NCBI RefSeq assembly: GCF_026126425.1
Contig: NZ_JAFMPW010000006.1
Span: 183,601-247,600 of the forward strand
Length of the DNA stretch: 64,000 nt
Reading direction: 5' to 3'
DNA from: Muriicola sp. Z0-33
GTDB taxonomy: Bacteria > Bacteroidota > Bacteroidia > Flavobacteriales > Flavobacteriaceae
The notes under the pieces are model-generated. The model was not told the origin of the DNA, did no database searches, and saw only the letters and a list, made by a program, of their open reading frames with translations. The position numbers were made by a program, and so were the translations under genes. Positions 33,422 to 42,521 of the stretch are shown piece by piece (position 1 is the stretch's first letter; every line of letters starts with the position of its first letter).

Positions 33422-33772
33422 TTAATTAAACCATACCGCATAGCGTTGTCTTCGAAGTGAAAGCGCAAGCGCTTCCTCGAGCTTTAAGGCTTCATCCCTG
33501 CTTGCTACCGGAGCAATATGATTATAAAGGCTTGGCCTAAGATAAAGCCCGTATTTCTGAACAATACTGGAGGCGAGTTTGTGGCCTTTACGGTTGACAT
33601 AGCCCGTTTTATGTTGCGTAAAACGTTCTTTGGGTGTTTTGCTGGTCATCCCGACATATACACATTGTAGCACCCCGTTAAACTGGGGATTAGCTTCCCG
33701 AAATCTGCGGTTTTCCGTAAATACGCGTTTAGACAATTCTATCACATAAACCTGATAATGTACCCTTGGCAT
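33422..33772 (-). CDS. GIY-YIG-like protein
   Basis: 116 residues. The pattern VYVIEL (near 8-13), CVYVGMTSKTPKERFTQHKTGYVN (near 38-61) and KLEEALALSLRRQRYAVW (near 96-113, with Glu99/Glu100) follows the order of a GIY-YIG nuclease fold, with YVI and YVG replacing the motif tripeptides. A catalytic Arg (KERF) and Glu are plausible. Whether it cleaves DNA is uncertain; it does not resemble a homing endonuclease with target-binding domain. Confidence 0.65.
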   Translation of the reverse strand: MPRVHYQVYVIELSKRVFTENRRFREANPQFNGVLQCVYVGMTSKTPKERFTQHKTGYVNRKGHKLASSIVQKYGLYLRPSLYNHIAPVASRDEALKLEEALALSLRRQRYAVWFN

Positions 33773-33809
33773 ATAATTCTTATCTGATTATATCAATGTC
33801 AGCTTCATC

Positions 33810-35018
33810 TTATTTATGTGCTTTTTCCAAATGTTGGCGGAGTAAGTCTTTTCCATAATCATTCCCATTGGGTGTTCTTAACATGGTATGAATATGATTT
33901 CTGGTTGCCCCACTTACTTCACTGGGGACACCAACGGCCCGCTGATGATCAAATTCTATAAGTATTACGGGGGAGTGAATGCGATAGTAGAATACAGCAT
34001 CCTCATCGGTATGGCCCACCCAGGCAAACCAGGTATGATCCAAATGCTGAAGTACTTCTTCCATTCTAATCTGCTGATGCCCTTCCCTAATATTATTTAC
34101 GTACATGGCAATTAACTTTGTGAGTTCTTCTTGCTGATCGCTGGTCATTTCTGAAAGTTGCAGTCCTTCATAATTAAGTATCAGGTTGTCTTTGTTGGCC
34201 GCTGCAACATTATTATTATGGGCCTTGCTGCTGTCAAGTATAGCTTTTTTCTGTTGCTCTTCTGAAAGCGACTGCATAAACGCCAGTCCGACATTCTGTT
34301 CATCCTGAAAGATTGTATTTCCTTTGTATTTACCACTGGTAGTGATAATTGGTTCTCCACCCATAAATACTGGCGACATTACTATCTGATCTCCCAAAAT
34401 AAAATAATTGATGATTAAATGATGACCGTCTAATTGCCAGCCCCAGGGCTGAGTCTCTGAGGGTGTTCCCATAAGGGTAAAGAAATACAGCTCTTCATCA
34501 TAATCATCAGAACCATTATTTATTTCTTTTAAGGTTTGGTCTGTTTTCATAATATCCTTACTGAGCTGAAGGCCTTTGGCGCTTAGCGCCTCCTGCATCA
34601 AATGAAATGCTGCCTTTTTTTGATTTGCCGTCATTTCCATCAGACTCACCCCTTGTCTTTCGTAGATACCATTGTCTACATTAGACCATTTTCTCCACTC
34701 CACATCGTCAATCTCAAATTTGATGCGCTTACGCTGATTTGCATCCAAGCTAGCTAGAAAAGCGGTTGCGGCTTTCTGAATACCTGAGGTAGAGACACCA
34801 CTTGCCTTAATTGGAAATAAATCCGACAGCTTTCCATCGTCTGTAAAGATGCCATCATAATCTTTCTTTAAAGCGTCTGCTTCCATTTTGGCAAAGCGAG
34901 CCTTTACAGGATTATCTTCGGTTTGTGCTGCTTCATTGATGATTACCTGGGCCTCTGCGGTTTTCTGTTTACAACCAAAAACCAATACTAATAGTAATAG
35001 CAAATATGTTTTTTTCAT
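33810..35018 (-). CDS. DUF3500 lipoprotein
   Basis: 402 residues. Lipoprotein signal MKKTYLLLLLVLVFGC gives Cys16. The body carries DUF3500-type stretches: RKRIKFEIDDVEWRKWSNV, RQGVSLMEMTANQKKAAFHLMQEALSAKGLQ, TPSETQPWGWQLDGHHLIINYFILGDQIVMSPVFMGGEP, and a C-terminal RNHIHTMLRTPNGNDYGKDLLRQHLEKAHK with several His. Function is unknown; probably an extracytoplasmic enzyme or binding protein. It is followed downstream by the GIY-YIG-like gene and preceded by the AtoE-like transporter, which points the same way but ends 89 bases away. Confidence 0.88.
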   Translation of the reverse strand: MKKTYLLLLLVLVFGCKQKTAEAQVIINEAAQTEDNPVKARFAKMEADALKKDYDGIFTDDGKLSDLFPIKASGVSTSGIQKAATAFLASLDANQRKRIKFEIDDVEWRKWSNVDNGIYERQGVSLMEMTANQKKAAFHLMQEALSAKGLQLSKDIMKTDQTLKEINNGSDDYDEELYFFTLMGTPSETQPWGWQLDGHHLIINYFILGDQIVMSPVFMGGEPIITTSGKYKGNTIFQDEQNVGLAFMQSLSEEQQKKAILDSSKAHNNNVAAANKDNLILNYEGLQLSEMTSDQQEELTKLIAMYVNNIREGHQQIRMEEVLQHLDHTWFAWVGHTDEDAVFYYRIHSPVILIEFDHQRAVGVPSEVSGATRNHIHTMLRTPNGNDYGKDLLRQHLEKAHK

Positions 35019-35106
35019 GATACGTTTTCTATAAAATTAATTTTCATCCTTTGGGTCTTAAGAAATTGATAACTACAGTCACCTCAAGCAAAAAGATACT
35101 TCCTTT

Positions 35107-36504
35107 TTATAGTGGCATCCATACCACCATTGCCGATTGAATAATAAAAAATAACACAAAAGGAATTACAAAATAACCCATGATATCCCTTGCCTGAATT
35201 TTAATGCCCTGGCCCATAATGGGAAGCACAATCAGTAAATAGAAGGGTTGCAGTAAATTACTAAGGCTTTCACCGTAGGCCACAGACATCGATGCTCTGG
35301 AAATCATCTTAGTCAGCTGTTCCTGAGGAAGTCCGGCACCAAGCTCCTTTACAGCATCAATAATGCTGGGTCCGACTACCGCAAATTCACCCCCTGCAGA
35401 GGGAATGGCAAAATTAATTACTCCCCCTGTCAGATAAGCAAAAAAGGGATAGTTGTCTATGGTGGCCACTGCAGCCAAAATTTGTCCCAGTTGAGCGCCC
35501 AGTCCGGTATATAGCATTATCCCCATGATTCCGGCATAAAAGGGATATTGAAATAAAATGCCCGAAACATTACTGCTGGCCCGTTTCATAGCAATTACAT
35601 ACCTGGACGGTGTCTGGTGTAATAACAGGCCCACAATCAAAAAAATAAAGATCATGATGTTAAAGTTTAGATCGAGTCCACGGGAAGCAAAATGATACAC
35701 GATATACACCAGGCCCATCAGAACAATAACCATCTGAATCAGGGAATTGTTATTTAATTTGTCAGAAACAGCATTAAACGGAAGTTTTAAGTCGGACGCT
35801 TCTTCTTTAATGCTTTTAGATTCTGACACAAAATCTGATGACATTAAATCTTTTAACTCTTTATTCTCCGCGGATTTTGGTTTTATAAACAGCAGTAGAA
35901 GGGGAGAGCCTATCACGATAATAGCCATCATAGCAATGTTTAAACCAGACTGCAATGTGTAGCTGGTAGCAATTACATCATTAAGTACCCCTGTACTAAT
36001 TAGAAAATTATTCTCCGAGTTGAGCAATAAAGGAATACTGCTCGATAATCCCAGTACCCAGCTACCCATTGAAAAATATACACAGGCTACCAGGTATGGA
36101 TAATTTACGCCCTCAACCCTTTTTGCTAATTCTCTTGCAAGCACACAGGCTATTACCACCCATCCAAAACTTATCAGACAAAGCAGGCTACCCATAAGTA
36201 CAACAAAAAAGTAAACCTGAGCCGGAGTTTTAATGTGTCTTGCCAGTTTGTCTATTCCCTTTTTTATAACAGGAGACAGGGCAATGCTAAAACCGGTGAT
36301 GATAATCAGCACAATCTGCATAGCAAATGCCAGTAAATCAAAAAAACCTTTGTACCAGGATGATACAACCTCAAGCGGTTCCGCACCTATCCAGAATAAT
36401 GCGCCTAAGGCGGTTATAAGAGTTAGAAGTATGGCAAAGACAAAGGCATTGGGCATGTATTTCAGAAAGAGGAGTGTAAATTTCTCGCCTAATATTTTTA
36501 TCAT
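35107..36504 (-). CDS. short-chain fatty acid transporter, AtoE/TIGR00366 type
   Basis: 465 residues from ATG 36504 (473 from 36528). About twelve transmembrane segments. Motifs of the AtoE family: FLKYMPNAFVFAILLTLI near 14-31, SFGWVVIACVLARELAKR, YPYLVACVYFSMGSWVLGLSSSIPLL, and FAIPSAGGEFAVVGPSIIDA near 375-395. Expected to move acetoacetate or short-chain fatty acids across the inner membrane. No acetoacetate-degradation genes adjoin it. Confidence 0.88.
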   Translation of the reverse strand: MIKILGEKFTLLFLKYMPNAFVFAILLTLITALGALFWIGAEPLEVVSSWYKGFFDLLAFAMQIVLIIITGFSIALSPVIKKGIDKLARHIKTPAQVYFFVVLMGSLLCLISFGWVVIACVLARELAKRVEGVNYPYLVACVYFSMGSWVLGLSSSIPLLLNSENNFLISTGVLNDVIATSYTLQSGLNIAMMAIIVIGSPLLLLFIKPKSAENKELKDLMSSDFVSESKSIKEEASDLKLPFNAVSDKLNNNSLIQMVIVLMGLVYIVYHFASRGLDLNFNIMIFIFLIVGLLLHQTPSRYVIAMKRASSNVSGILFQYPFYAGIMGIMLYTGLGAQLGQILAAVATIDNYPFFAYLTGGVINFAIPSAGGEFAVVGPSIIDAVKELGAGLPQEQLTKMISRASMSVAYGESLSNLLQPFYLLIVLPIMGQGIKIQARDIMGYFVIPFVLFFIIQSAMVVWMPL

Positions 36505-36594
36505 GTAAACTTTTTTTGAGTTTACCACATATCCTAAGTGCGGTTGCTTCTAAATATACCACAAATGCAATTAAGATTACAATAGAAAAGTTAC

Positions 36595-37005
36595 TTAAAC
36601 GATTTCCAGGCGCCTGGATTGCCGATCTATAATTTCAATATGGATTTCTGTTCTATTGGCCGGTAATAAGGAAGTTATCTTTTCAGGCCATTCTATAAAG
36701 ATCCATACATCCTGATAAAGATAATCTTCCAGACCCATATCCAGGGCCTCCGTTTCTTCTTCAATCCTGTAAAAATCAAAATGGTATCCAAGGAGTTCAC
36801 CGGCTGTTGTATGGTATTCGTTAACCAAACCAAATGTCGGACTACTGGCAGGGTCAGCACCCTCCAGCTCTTTAACCATGGCCTTAATTAGAGTAGTTTT
36901 TCCGGCCCCCATCTCCCCGTAAAAACACAGGGTTTTTGAAGCAGCATTAGCTAATATTTTGGCCGCAGTTGCCGGCAACTCTTCTTCTGTGTATGCTATA
37001 TTCAT
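36595..37005 (-). CDS. tsaE: tRNA threonylcarbamoyladenosine biosynthesis ATPase
   Basis: 136 residues. P-loop ATPase partner of TsaB/TsaD in making t6A at position 37 of ANN-decoding tRNAs. Walker A is FYGEMGAGKTTLIKAM near 29-44; SSPTFGLVNEYHTTAGELLGYHFDFYRIEEETEALDMGLEDYLYQDVWIFIEWPEKI contains the conserved Ser-Pro-Thr-Phe, Asp-Tyr-Arg and Glu-Trp motifs. It starts 13 bases after the porX stop, so is co-transcribed with it. Confidence 0.95.
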   Translation of the reverse strand: MNIAYTEEELPATAAKILANAASKTLCFYGEMGAGKTTLIKAMVKELEGADPASSPTFGLVNEYHTTAGELLGYHFDFYRIEEETEALDMGLEDYLYQDVWIFIEWPEKITSLLPANRTEIHIEIIDRQSRRLEIV

Positions 37006-37018
37006 TTAAAATATCAGG

Positions 37019-38563
37019 CTATCTCGGGTCCAGTACAACAAACGGAATTATCATTTCTTCCAGGGATACTCCTCCGTGCTGGTAACTGTTGCGGTAATAG
37101 CTCACATAATGGTTATAATTATTAGGGTAAGCAAAAAACAAATCGTTCTTGGCAAAAATAAAAGAACTGCTCATATTTATGGTGGGTAAATGAATTTTAC
37201 CAGGATCGCGGGCTTCCAGAACATCCTTTTTTTCATAGGTAAGGCTGCGCCCGGTTTTATACCGCAGATTTAAACTGGTTTCTTTATCTCCTATTACTTT
37301 GGATGGCTGCTTTACATTAATAGTGCCATGATCTGTTGTTAATATCAGTTGCATGCCCATTTGTTGCGCCTGCTGTATAATTTCTAAAAGCGGAGAATTC
37401 TTAAACCAGCTTTTTGTCAGTGACCTGTAGGCTTTATCATTAGATGCCAGTTCTTTAATTACTTCCATTTCTGTTTTTGCATGGGATAGCATATCTACAA
37501 AATTATAGACGATTACCGTAAGATCATTGTCTTTTTGAGATCTGAAGTTTTGTGATAAATGCCTGCCCTGCTTCAGGCTGCTTATTTTGTGATATTCCCA
37601 TTTAATATCCAGACCAAGTCTTTTGAGTTGTGCCTCCAGAAACTTATTTTCAAAGAGGTTTTTACCTCCTTCATCCGTATCGTTCTTCCACCATTCCGGG
37701 TATTTCTTTTCCATGTCTAATGGCATAAGCCCGGAGAAAATTGCATTCCTTGCATATTGGGTAGCCGTGGGGAGTATACTGTAAAAGGGCTTTTCTTTAA
37801 TTTTTTTATAGAAGGGGTTCAGGGCATCCTCAAAGGCAAACCATTGGTCGTACCGTAAGTTGTCTATAACTACAAGTAAAGTTGGTTTATCCTTTATTAC
37901 AGGTTGTATCCATTCACGAAAAAGCGTGTGAGACATCACAGGGGCATCATTTTCATTAAACCAGTCGGCATAGTTTTTTTCCACAAACTTCCCAAACTGA
38001 CTGTTCGCCTCTACTTTCTGCGATTCCAGTATTTCAAACATGCCGGAATCTTCAATTTCTTCTAGCTGTAATTCCCAATAAATCAATTTTTTGTAGAGTT
38101 CTGCCCATTCCTCATAGGTATTTACCATGGAAAGATCCATGGAAATTTTTCTAAATTCCTGTTGATAGTTAGACGTGGTCTTTTCTGAGATCAATCTTGA
38201 ATGGTCCAGGTTTTTCTTTAATGAGAGTAATATTTGATTAGGATTTACAGGTTTTATAAGGTAGTCTGCTATTTTGGAGCCAATGGCTTCCTCCATAATG
38301 TACTCCTCTTCACTTTTGGTGATCATTACCACAGGAAGTGTAGCATCAATAACTTTGATTTCATTGAGTGTTTCCAGTCCTGAAATACCCGGCATATTTT
38401 CGTCCAGGAATACAATGTCAAAACGGGTATCGTTTATTTCCTGCAGGGCATCTTGTCCGCTTTTACATGTAACTACTTCATAGTTTTTTGCTTCCAGAAA
38501 TAGTATATGCGGTTTTAGCAAATCTATTTCGTCATCTACCCAGAGGATTTTTATTTTAGTCAT
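37019..38563 (-). CDS. porX: PorX, two-component regulator with PglZ phosphatase domain
   Basis: 514 residues. Receiver domain (1-120) with Asp10/Asp11, phosphoacceptor Asp54 in FDIVFLDENMPGISG and Lys104 in YLIKPVNPN. A helical linker (about 120-205) leads to an alkaline-phosphatase-superfamily PglZ domain: LLVVIDNLRYDQW near 229-241 (metal Asp), the nucleophile-Thr region LPTATQYARNA near 264-274, and LTTDHGT near 400. PorX is the known response regulator of type IX secretion in Bacteroidota, and the PglZ part of the Porphyromonas protein hydrolyses oligonucleotides. Divergent from the HD hydrolase gene. Confidence 0.95.
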   Translation of the reverse strand: MTKIKILWVDDEIDLLKPHILFLEAKNYEVVTCKSGQDALQEINDTRFDIVFLDENMPGISGLETLNEIKVIDATLPVVMITKSEEEYIMEEAIGSKIADYLIKPVNPNQILLSLKKNLDHSRLISEKTTSNYQQEFRKISMDLSMVNTYEEWAELYKKLIYWELQLEEIEDSGMFEILESQKVEANSQFGKFVEKNYADWFNENDAPVMSHTLFREWIQPVIKDKPTLLVVIDNLRYDQWFAFEDALNPFYKKIKEKPFYSILPTATQYARNAIFSGLMPLDMEKKYPEWWKNDTDEGGKNLFENKFLEAQLKRLGLDIKWEYHKISSLKQGRHLSQNFRSQKDNDLTVIVYNFVDMLSHAKTEMEVIKELASNDKAYRSLTKSWFKNSPLLEIIQQAQQMGMQLILTTDHGTINVKQPSKVIGDKETSLNLRYKTGRSLTYEKKDVLEARDPGKIHLPTINMSSSFIFAKNDLFFAYPNNYNHYVSYYRNSYQHGGVSLEEMIIPFVVLDPR

Positions 38564-38662
38564 ATAGGATACTTAATTTAAAGTGTCGGCAAAAAAGCTT
38601 CATATTACTGTTAGGCTTAGTTTAAGGGAATGCCTGTTAGATAGTCTCTAATTTCATTTGCA

Positions 38663-38670
38663 TAACTTTG
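38663..38670 (+). promoter_or_regulatory. -7 box for HD hydrolase gene
   Basis: TAACTTTG, perfect TAnnTTTG match. A TTAG ends at 38640, 22 bases upstream, as a weak -33. It overlaps a possible TTG start at 38668, which therefore cannot be the start if this promoter is used. Confidence 0.55.
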
Positions 38671-38697
38671 AACTTTAAAGCGATTAAAAATCTGAAC

Positions 38698-39933
38698 TTG
38701 AAAAAACAGAACAAGCTTAAAATATTGAACGATCCAATTTACGGATTTATTAGAATACCAAATACGCTTATCTTCGAGATCATAGCCCAACCTTATTTTC
38801 AAAGACTCCGCAGAATTTCGCAAATGGGGCTTTCCTATTTGGTATATCCGGGAGCACATCATACCAGGTTTCACCATGCTATAGGAAGTATGCATCTTAT
38901 GAAGCAGGCCATACAAGTGCTTCGTTTTAAGAAAGTTGCTATCTCTGAGGAAGAAGAGAAAGGACTGCTTTGTGCTATACTGTTGCACGATATTGGGCAT
39001 GGCCCTTTCTCCCATGCGATGGAAAATAGCATAGTGGAAGGAATTAATCATGAGCGCATTTCCGGATATTTTATGGAGGAACTCAATACCAAGTTTAACG
39101 GAAGTTTAACGCTTGGCATCCGGATATTTAAAGGGACATATGACCGAAAGTTCTTAAATCAATTAGTGTCTAGTCAATTAGATATGGACAGGTTGGACTA
39201 CCTTAAACGGGATAGTTTCTATACAGGAGTTGCAGAAGGCAATATAAATGCCGAACGTTTAATTACAATGCTAACCGTTCATAATGATGAATTAGTGGTT
39301 GAGGAAAAAGGAATTTATTCCGTAGAAAAATTTCTAATGGCACGAAGATTTATGTATTGGCAGGTATATCTTCACAAAACGGGCCTGGTAGCCGAACAAT
39401 TACTTATTCGTACATTAAAAAGGGCCAAGGAACTTCATTCTGAAGGGATTAGATTGTCCTGTAGTAAACCGTTGCAATTTTTTATTGAAAACAAAATAAC
39501 CAATGAAAATTTTGATGCTGATAAGCTAAAGCTTTTCGCTCAATTAGACGATGTGGATATTCTTTCTGCCATAAAAGTATGGCAATTTCAATCAGACTTT
39601 GTGCTTTCCAGCTTATCTAAAATGATATTAAATCGGGAGTTGTTGAAGATTACAATAAAAGACAAACCAATTTCTGATGCTAAATTCAGATCCCATTTAG
39701 ATGATTTTATGGACAGACATGGACTCTCTGCACATGAGGCCGGTTATTTTGTATTTACCGGGACCATATCTAACAAGGCGTACGACCAGGATTACCAGAA
39801 TATAAATATCCTTAAAGGAAACGGCAAAATAGTAGATGTAGCTAGGGCTTCGGATCATTTAAACCTGGCAGCTCTTACCAAAACAGTTGAAAAGTACTAT
39901 ATGTGTTTCCCCGAAGATGATTTAATAAAATAG
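38698..39933 (+). CDS. HD-domain phosphohydrolase (dGTPase/SAMHD1-like)
   Basis: 411 residues from TTG 38698 (421 from TTG 38668, which overlaps the -7 box). The N-terminus is then KKQNKLKILNDPIYGFIRIPN, the usual beginning of this family. The HD signature is complete: HHTRFHHAIGSMHLMKQAI near 58-75, CAILLHDIGHGPFSHAMEN near 95-113, and SSQLDMDRLDYLKRDSFYTGV near 155-175. Likely a dNTP triphosphohydrolase or related nucleotide phosphohydrolase; nucleotide specificity is not readable. No ATG is available near the expected start. Confidence 0.9.
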   Translation: MKKQNKLKILNDPIYGFIRIPNTLIFEIIAQPYFQRLRRISQMGLSYLVYPGAHHTRFHHAIGSMHLMKQAIQVLRFKKVAISEEEEKGLLCAILLHDIGHGPFSHAMENSIVEGINHERISGYFMEELNTKFNGSLTLGIRIFKGTYDRKFLNQLVSSQLDMDRLDYLKRDSFYTGVAEGNINAERLITMLTVHNDELVVEEKGIYSVEKFLMARRFMYWQVYLHKTGLVAEQLLIRTLKRAKELHSEGIRLSCSKPLQFFIENKITNENFDADKLKLFAQLDDVDILSAIKVWQFQSDFVLSSLSKMILNRELLKITIKDKPISDAKFRSHLDDFMDRHGLSAHEAGYFVFTGTISNKAYDQDYQNINILKGNGKIVDVARASDHLNLAALTKTVEKYYMCFPEDDLIK

Positions 39934-40052
39934 GAATGTCGAAGAATGACCGTAACTATTGATTTTCTTTTTGGGCAATCCTAAAAACCAGGATGTACTA
40001 TACAGGTATTTTGGATGATAGAAACAGATAGAATCCATTAAGCAATTTTTCT

Positions 40053-40060
40053 TACTTTTG
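40053..40060 (+). promoter_or_regulatory. -7 box for lpxD operon
   Basis: TACTTTTG, perfect -7 match. No TTTG at -33 distance. Its last base is the first base of a possible GTG start at 40060, so translation must begin further downstream, at TTG 40096. Confidence 0.55.
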
Positions 40061-40095
40061 TGCACATCGATCACATAGGCACTAATTTTTTACTA

Positions 40096-41121
40096 TTGGA
40101 ATTCACGGCTAGTCAGATTGCAGGTATTTTAGAGGGAGAAGTAGAGGGGAACCCAGAGATTGCCGTTCACAAATTAGCAAAGATTGAAGAAGGCGAAGAG
40201 GGCTCTCTTACATTTTTGGCAAATCCTAAGTATACCCCTTATATATATAGTACTGCCGCTTCCATTACAATTGTAAATCGCGATTTTGTTCCTGAACATA
40301 CCATATCTACTACCTTGATCAAGGTGGATGACGCCTATCAGTCATTTTCCAAAATACTGGAATATTACAATGAGGTTAAATTCAACAAGTCGGGAATAGA
40401 AAGTCCGGTTTACGTTTCAGAATCTGCTTCTCATGGCAAGGATTTTTATATGGGAGCCTTTTCCTACTTAGGGAATAATGTCGTCATTGGCGATAATGTA
40501 AAAATATTCCCCAATGTATATATAGGCGACAACGTTAGCCTTGGGGATAATGTAATTGTTTTCGCAGGTGCAAAAATATATTCTGAATCTATAATAGGTA
40601 AAGGCTGTGTAATACATAGTGGAGCCATTATAGGAGCTGATGGTTTTGGCTTTGCTCCCAGTAGAAATGGAGAATTTAGTAAAATACCCCAGACCGGTAA
40701 TGTCATCCTGGAAGATCATGTGGATGTCGGAGCTGGCACAACAATAGACAGGGCCACTCTTGGGTCTACTATTCTTAGAAAGGGTGTAAAACTAGATAAT
40801 CAGATTCAGATTGCACATAATGTAGAAATTGGGGAACATACTGTAATAGCTGCACAGACGGGGATTGCAGGTTCAACAAAAATTGGCAAAAACTGCTTAA
40901 TAGGAGGACAGGTTGGAATTGTAGGTCATATCACCATAGGGGATCGCGTTAAAATTCAAGCGCAATCGGGAATAGGAAGAAATGTAAAGGATGGTGAGAT
41001 TTTACAGGGATCACCTGCTTTAAATTATGCAGATTACAACAAATCATATGTCCACTTTAAAAATTTGCCTAAGATCGTAAATAGATTAGACCACATTCAA
41101 AAAACTGAAGACAGTGAGTGA
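40096..41121 (+). CDS. lpxD: UDP-3-O-acylglucosamine N-acyltransferase
   Basis: 341 residues from TTG 40096. Adds the second 3-hydroxyacyl chain during lipid A synthesis (cytoplasm). The N-terminal uridine-binding domain starts EFTASQIAGILEGEVEGNPEI. The left-handed beta-helix of hexapeptide repeats spans about 90-300 and holds the catalytic His in LDNQIQIAHNVEIGEHTVIAAQTGIAGSTKIG near 243. The GTG at 40060 gives 12 extra residues that do not fit the family start and overlaps the -7 box. The stop codon overlaps the start of lpxC/fabZ. Confidence 0.94.
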   Translation: MEFTASQIAGILEGEVEGNPEIAVHKLAKIEEGEEGSLTFLANPKYTPYIYSTAASITIVNRDFVPEHTISTTLIKVDDAYQSFSKILEYYNEVKFNKSGIESPVYVSESASHGKDFYMGAFSYLGNNVVIGDNVKIFPNVYIGDNVSLGDNVIVFAGAKIYSESIIGKGCVIHSGAIIGADGFGFAPSRNGEFSKIPQTGNVILEDHVDVGAGTTIDRATLGSTILRKGVKLDNQIQIAHNVEIGEHTVIAAQTGIAGSTKIGKNCLIGGQVGIVGHITIGDRVKIQAQSGIGRNVKDGEILQGSPALNYADYNKSYVHFKNLPKIVNRLDHIQKTEDSE

Positions 41122-42520
41122 TACTACTGCAAGGCAACGCACTATTGCTAAGGAAATAACGCTTACCGGTGTAGGATTACATACCGGTGAAAATGTTACA
41201 ATGAAATTTGTCCCCGCTCCGGAGCATCATGGATATGCCTTTAAACGGGTCGATCTGGAAGGGGAACCCATCATTGAAGCCGATGCCAATTTTGTTATTA
41301 ATACCCAAAGGGGAACCAATCTGGAAAAGCACGGGGTAAAAATCCAGACTTCGGAACACGTTTTGGCCGCTCTAGTCGGCCTGGAAATAGACAATGTGCT
41401 TATAGAATTAGATTCTCCGGAACCGCCAATTATGGACGGTTCTGCAAAATACTTTGTCGAAGCGCTGGAAAAAGCGGGAATTGTTGAGCAGAAGGCCGAG
41501 CGGGAAGAGTATGTTGTAAAAGATGTCATCAGTTATAAAGATGAGGGTACCGGAAGTGAAATTACTATTATCCCTTCAGATGAGTACCAGATTACCACAA
41601 TGGTAGATTTCGGCACTAAAGTTTTGGGAACACAAAATGCAACCCTGGAGCACATCACAGACTTTAAAACCGAGATCGCCGATGCCCGAACATTTAGTTT
41701 TCTGCATGAATTGGAGATGTTACTGGAACACGGGTTAATTAAAGGGGGCGATCTTAATAACGCCATAGTATATGTGGATAAGGAGATTTCCGACACAACT
41801 ATGAAACGTCTGGAAAAGGCATTCAACAAAAAGAAATTATCTGTAAAGCCCAACGGGATACTGGATAACCTGACCTTGCATCAGCCCAATGAAGCAGCTC
41901 GTCATAAATTACTTGATGTAGTCGGGGACCTTGCCCTTGCTGGCACCAGAATTAAGGGTAAAGTAATTGCAAACAAACCCGGTCATTTTGTGAATACCCA
42001 ATTTGCTAAAAAACTTGCCAAGATTATCAAGCAGGATAAAAGGAATAATGTTCCAAATTACGATCTAAATAAAGCTCCCCTAATGGATGTTACGGAGATT
42101 ATGAAGATGTTACCGCACAGACCGCCTTTTTTGCTTGTAGATAAGATACTGGAACTTTCAGAATCTCATGTGGTAGGAGTCAAAAATGTGACCATGAACG
42201 AGCCTTTTTTCGTTGGTCATTTTCCAGGAGCTCCGGTGATGCCCGGGGTACTTCAGGTGGAGGCAATGGCCCAGACAGGAGGTATTCTTGTTTTGAGCAC
42301 TGTCCCTGATCCTGAAAACTACCTTACCTTCTTTATGAAAATCAACAATGTGAGATTTAAGCGACAGGTGGTGCCGGGAGACACACTAATTTTTAAATGT
42401 GATTTGATTTCCCCTATTCGCAGGGGAATTTGCCATATGCAAGCCTATGCTTATGCCAATGGAAAGTTGGTATCAGAGGCCGAGCTGATGGCTCAGATTG
42501 TAAAAACCAAATCGGACTAG
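41114..42520 (+). CDS. lpxC/fabZ: LpxC/FabZ fusion: lipid A deacetylase plus 3-hydroxyacyl-ACP dehydratase
   Basis: 468 residues; GTG start overlapping lpxD by 8 bases. The LpxC part (about 1-305) deacetylates UDP-3-O-acyl-GlcNAc, the committed lipid A step: RTIAKEITLTGVGLHTGENV, the zinc-ligand TSEHVLAALVGLEIDNVLIELDSPEPPIMDGS near 79-111, and NEAARHKLLDVVGDLALAG near 255-273. The FabZ part (about 320-468) dehydrates 3-hydroxyacyl-ACP: MKMLPHRPPFLLVDKI near 331-346 (catalytic His) and GHFPGAPVMPGVLQVEAMAQTGG near 370-392 (catalytic Glu). The fusion is characteristic of Bacteroidota. Confidence 0.96.
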   Translation: MSDTTARQRTIAKEITLTGVGLHTGENVTMKFVPAPEHHGYAFKRVDLEGEPIIEADANFVINTQRGTNLEKHGVKIQTSEHVLAALVGLEIDNVLIELDSPEPPIMDGSAKYFVEALEKAGIVEQKAEREEYVVKDVISYKDEGTGSEITIIPSDEYQITTMVDFGTKVLGTQNATLEHITDFKTEIADARTFSFLHELEMLLEHGLIKGGDLNNAIVYVDKEISDTTMKRLEKAFNKKKLSVKPNGILDNLTLHQPNEAARHKLLDVVGDLALAGTRIKGKVIANKPGHFVNTQFAKKLAKIIKQDKRNNVPNYDLNKAPLMDVTEIMKMLPHRPPFLLVDKILELSESHVVGVKNVTMNEPFFVGHFPGAPVMPGVLQVEAMAQTGGILVLSTVPDPENYLTFFMKINNVRFKRQVVPGDTLIFKCDLISPIRRGICHMQAYAYANGKLVSEAELMAQIVKTKSD

Positions 42521-42521
42521 G

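Noticed and set aside
33422..33772. GIY-YIG-like protein as a homing endonuclease or mobile intron part
   Set aside because: No intron or intein features, no interrupted host gene and no DNA-target domain; it stands as an ordinary small gene.
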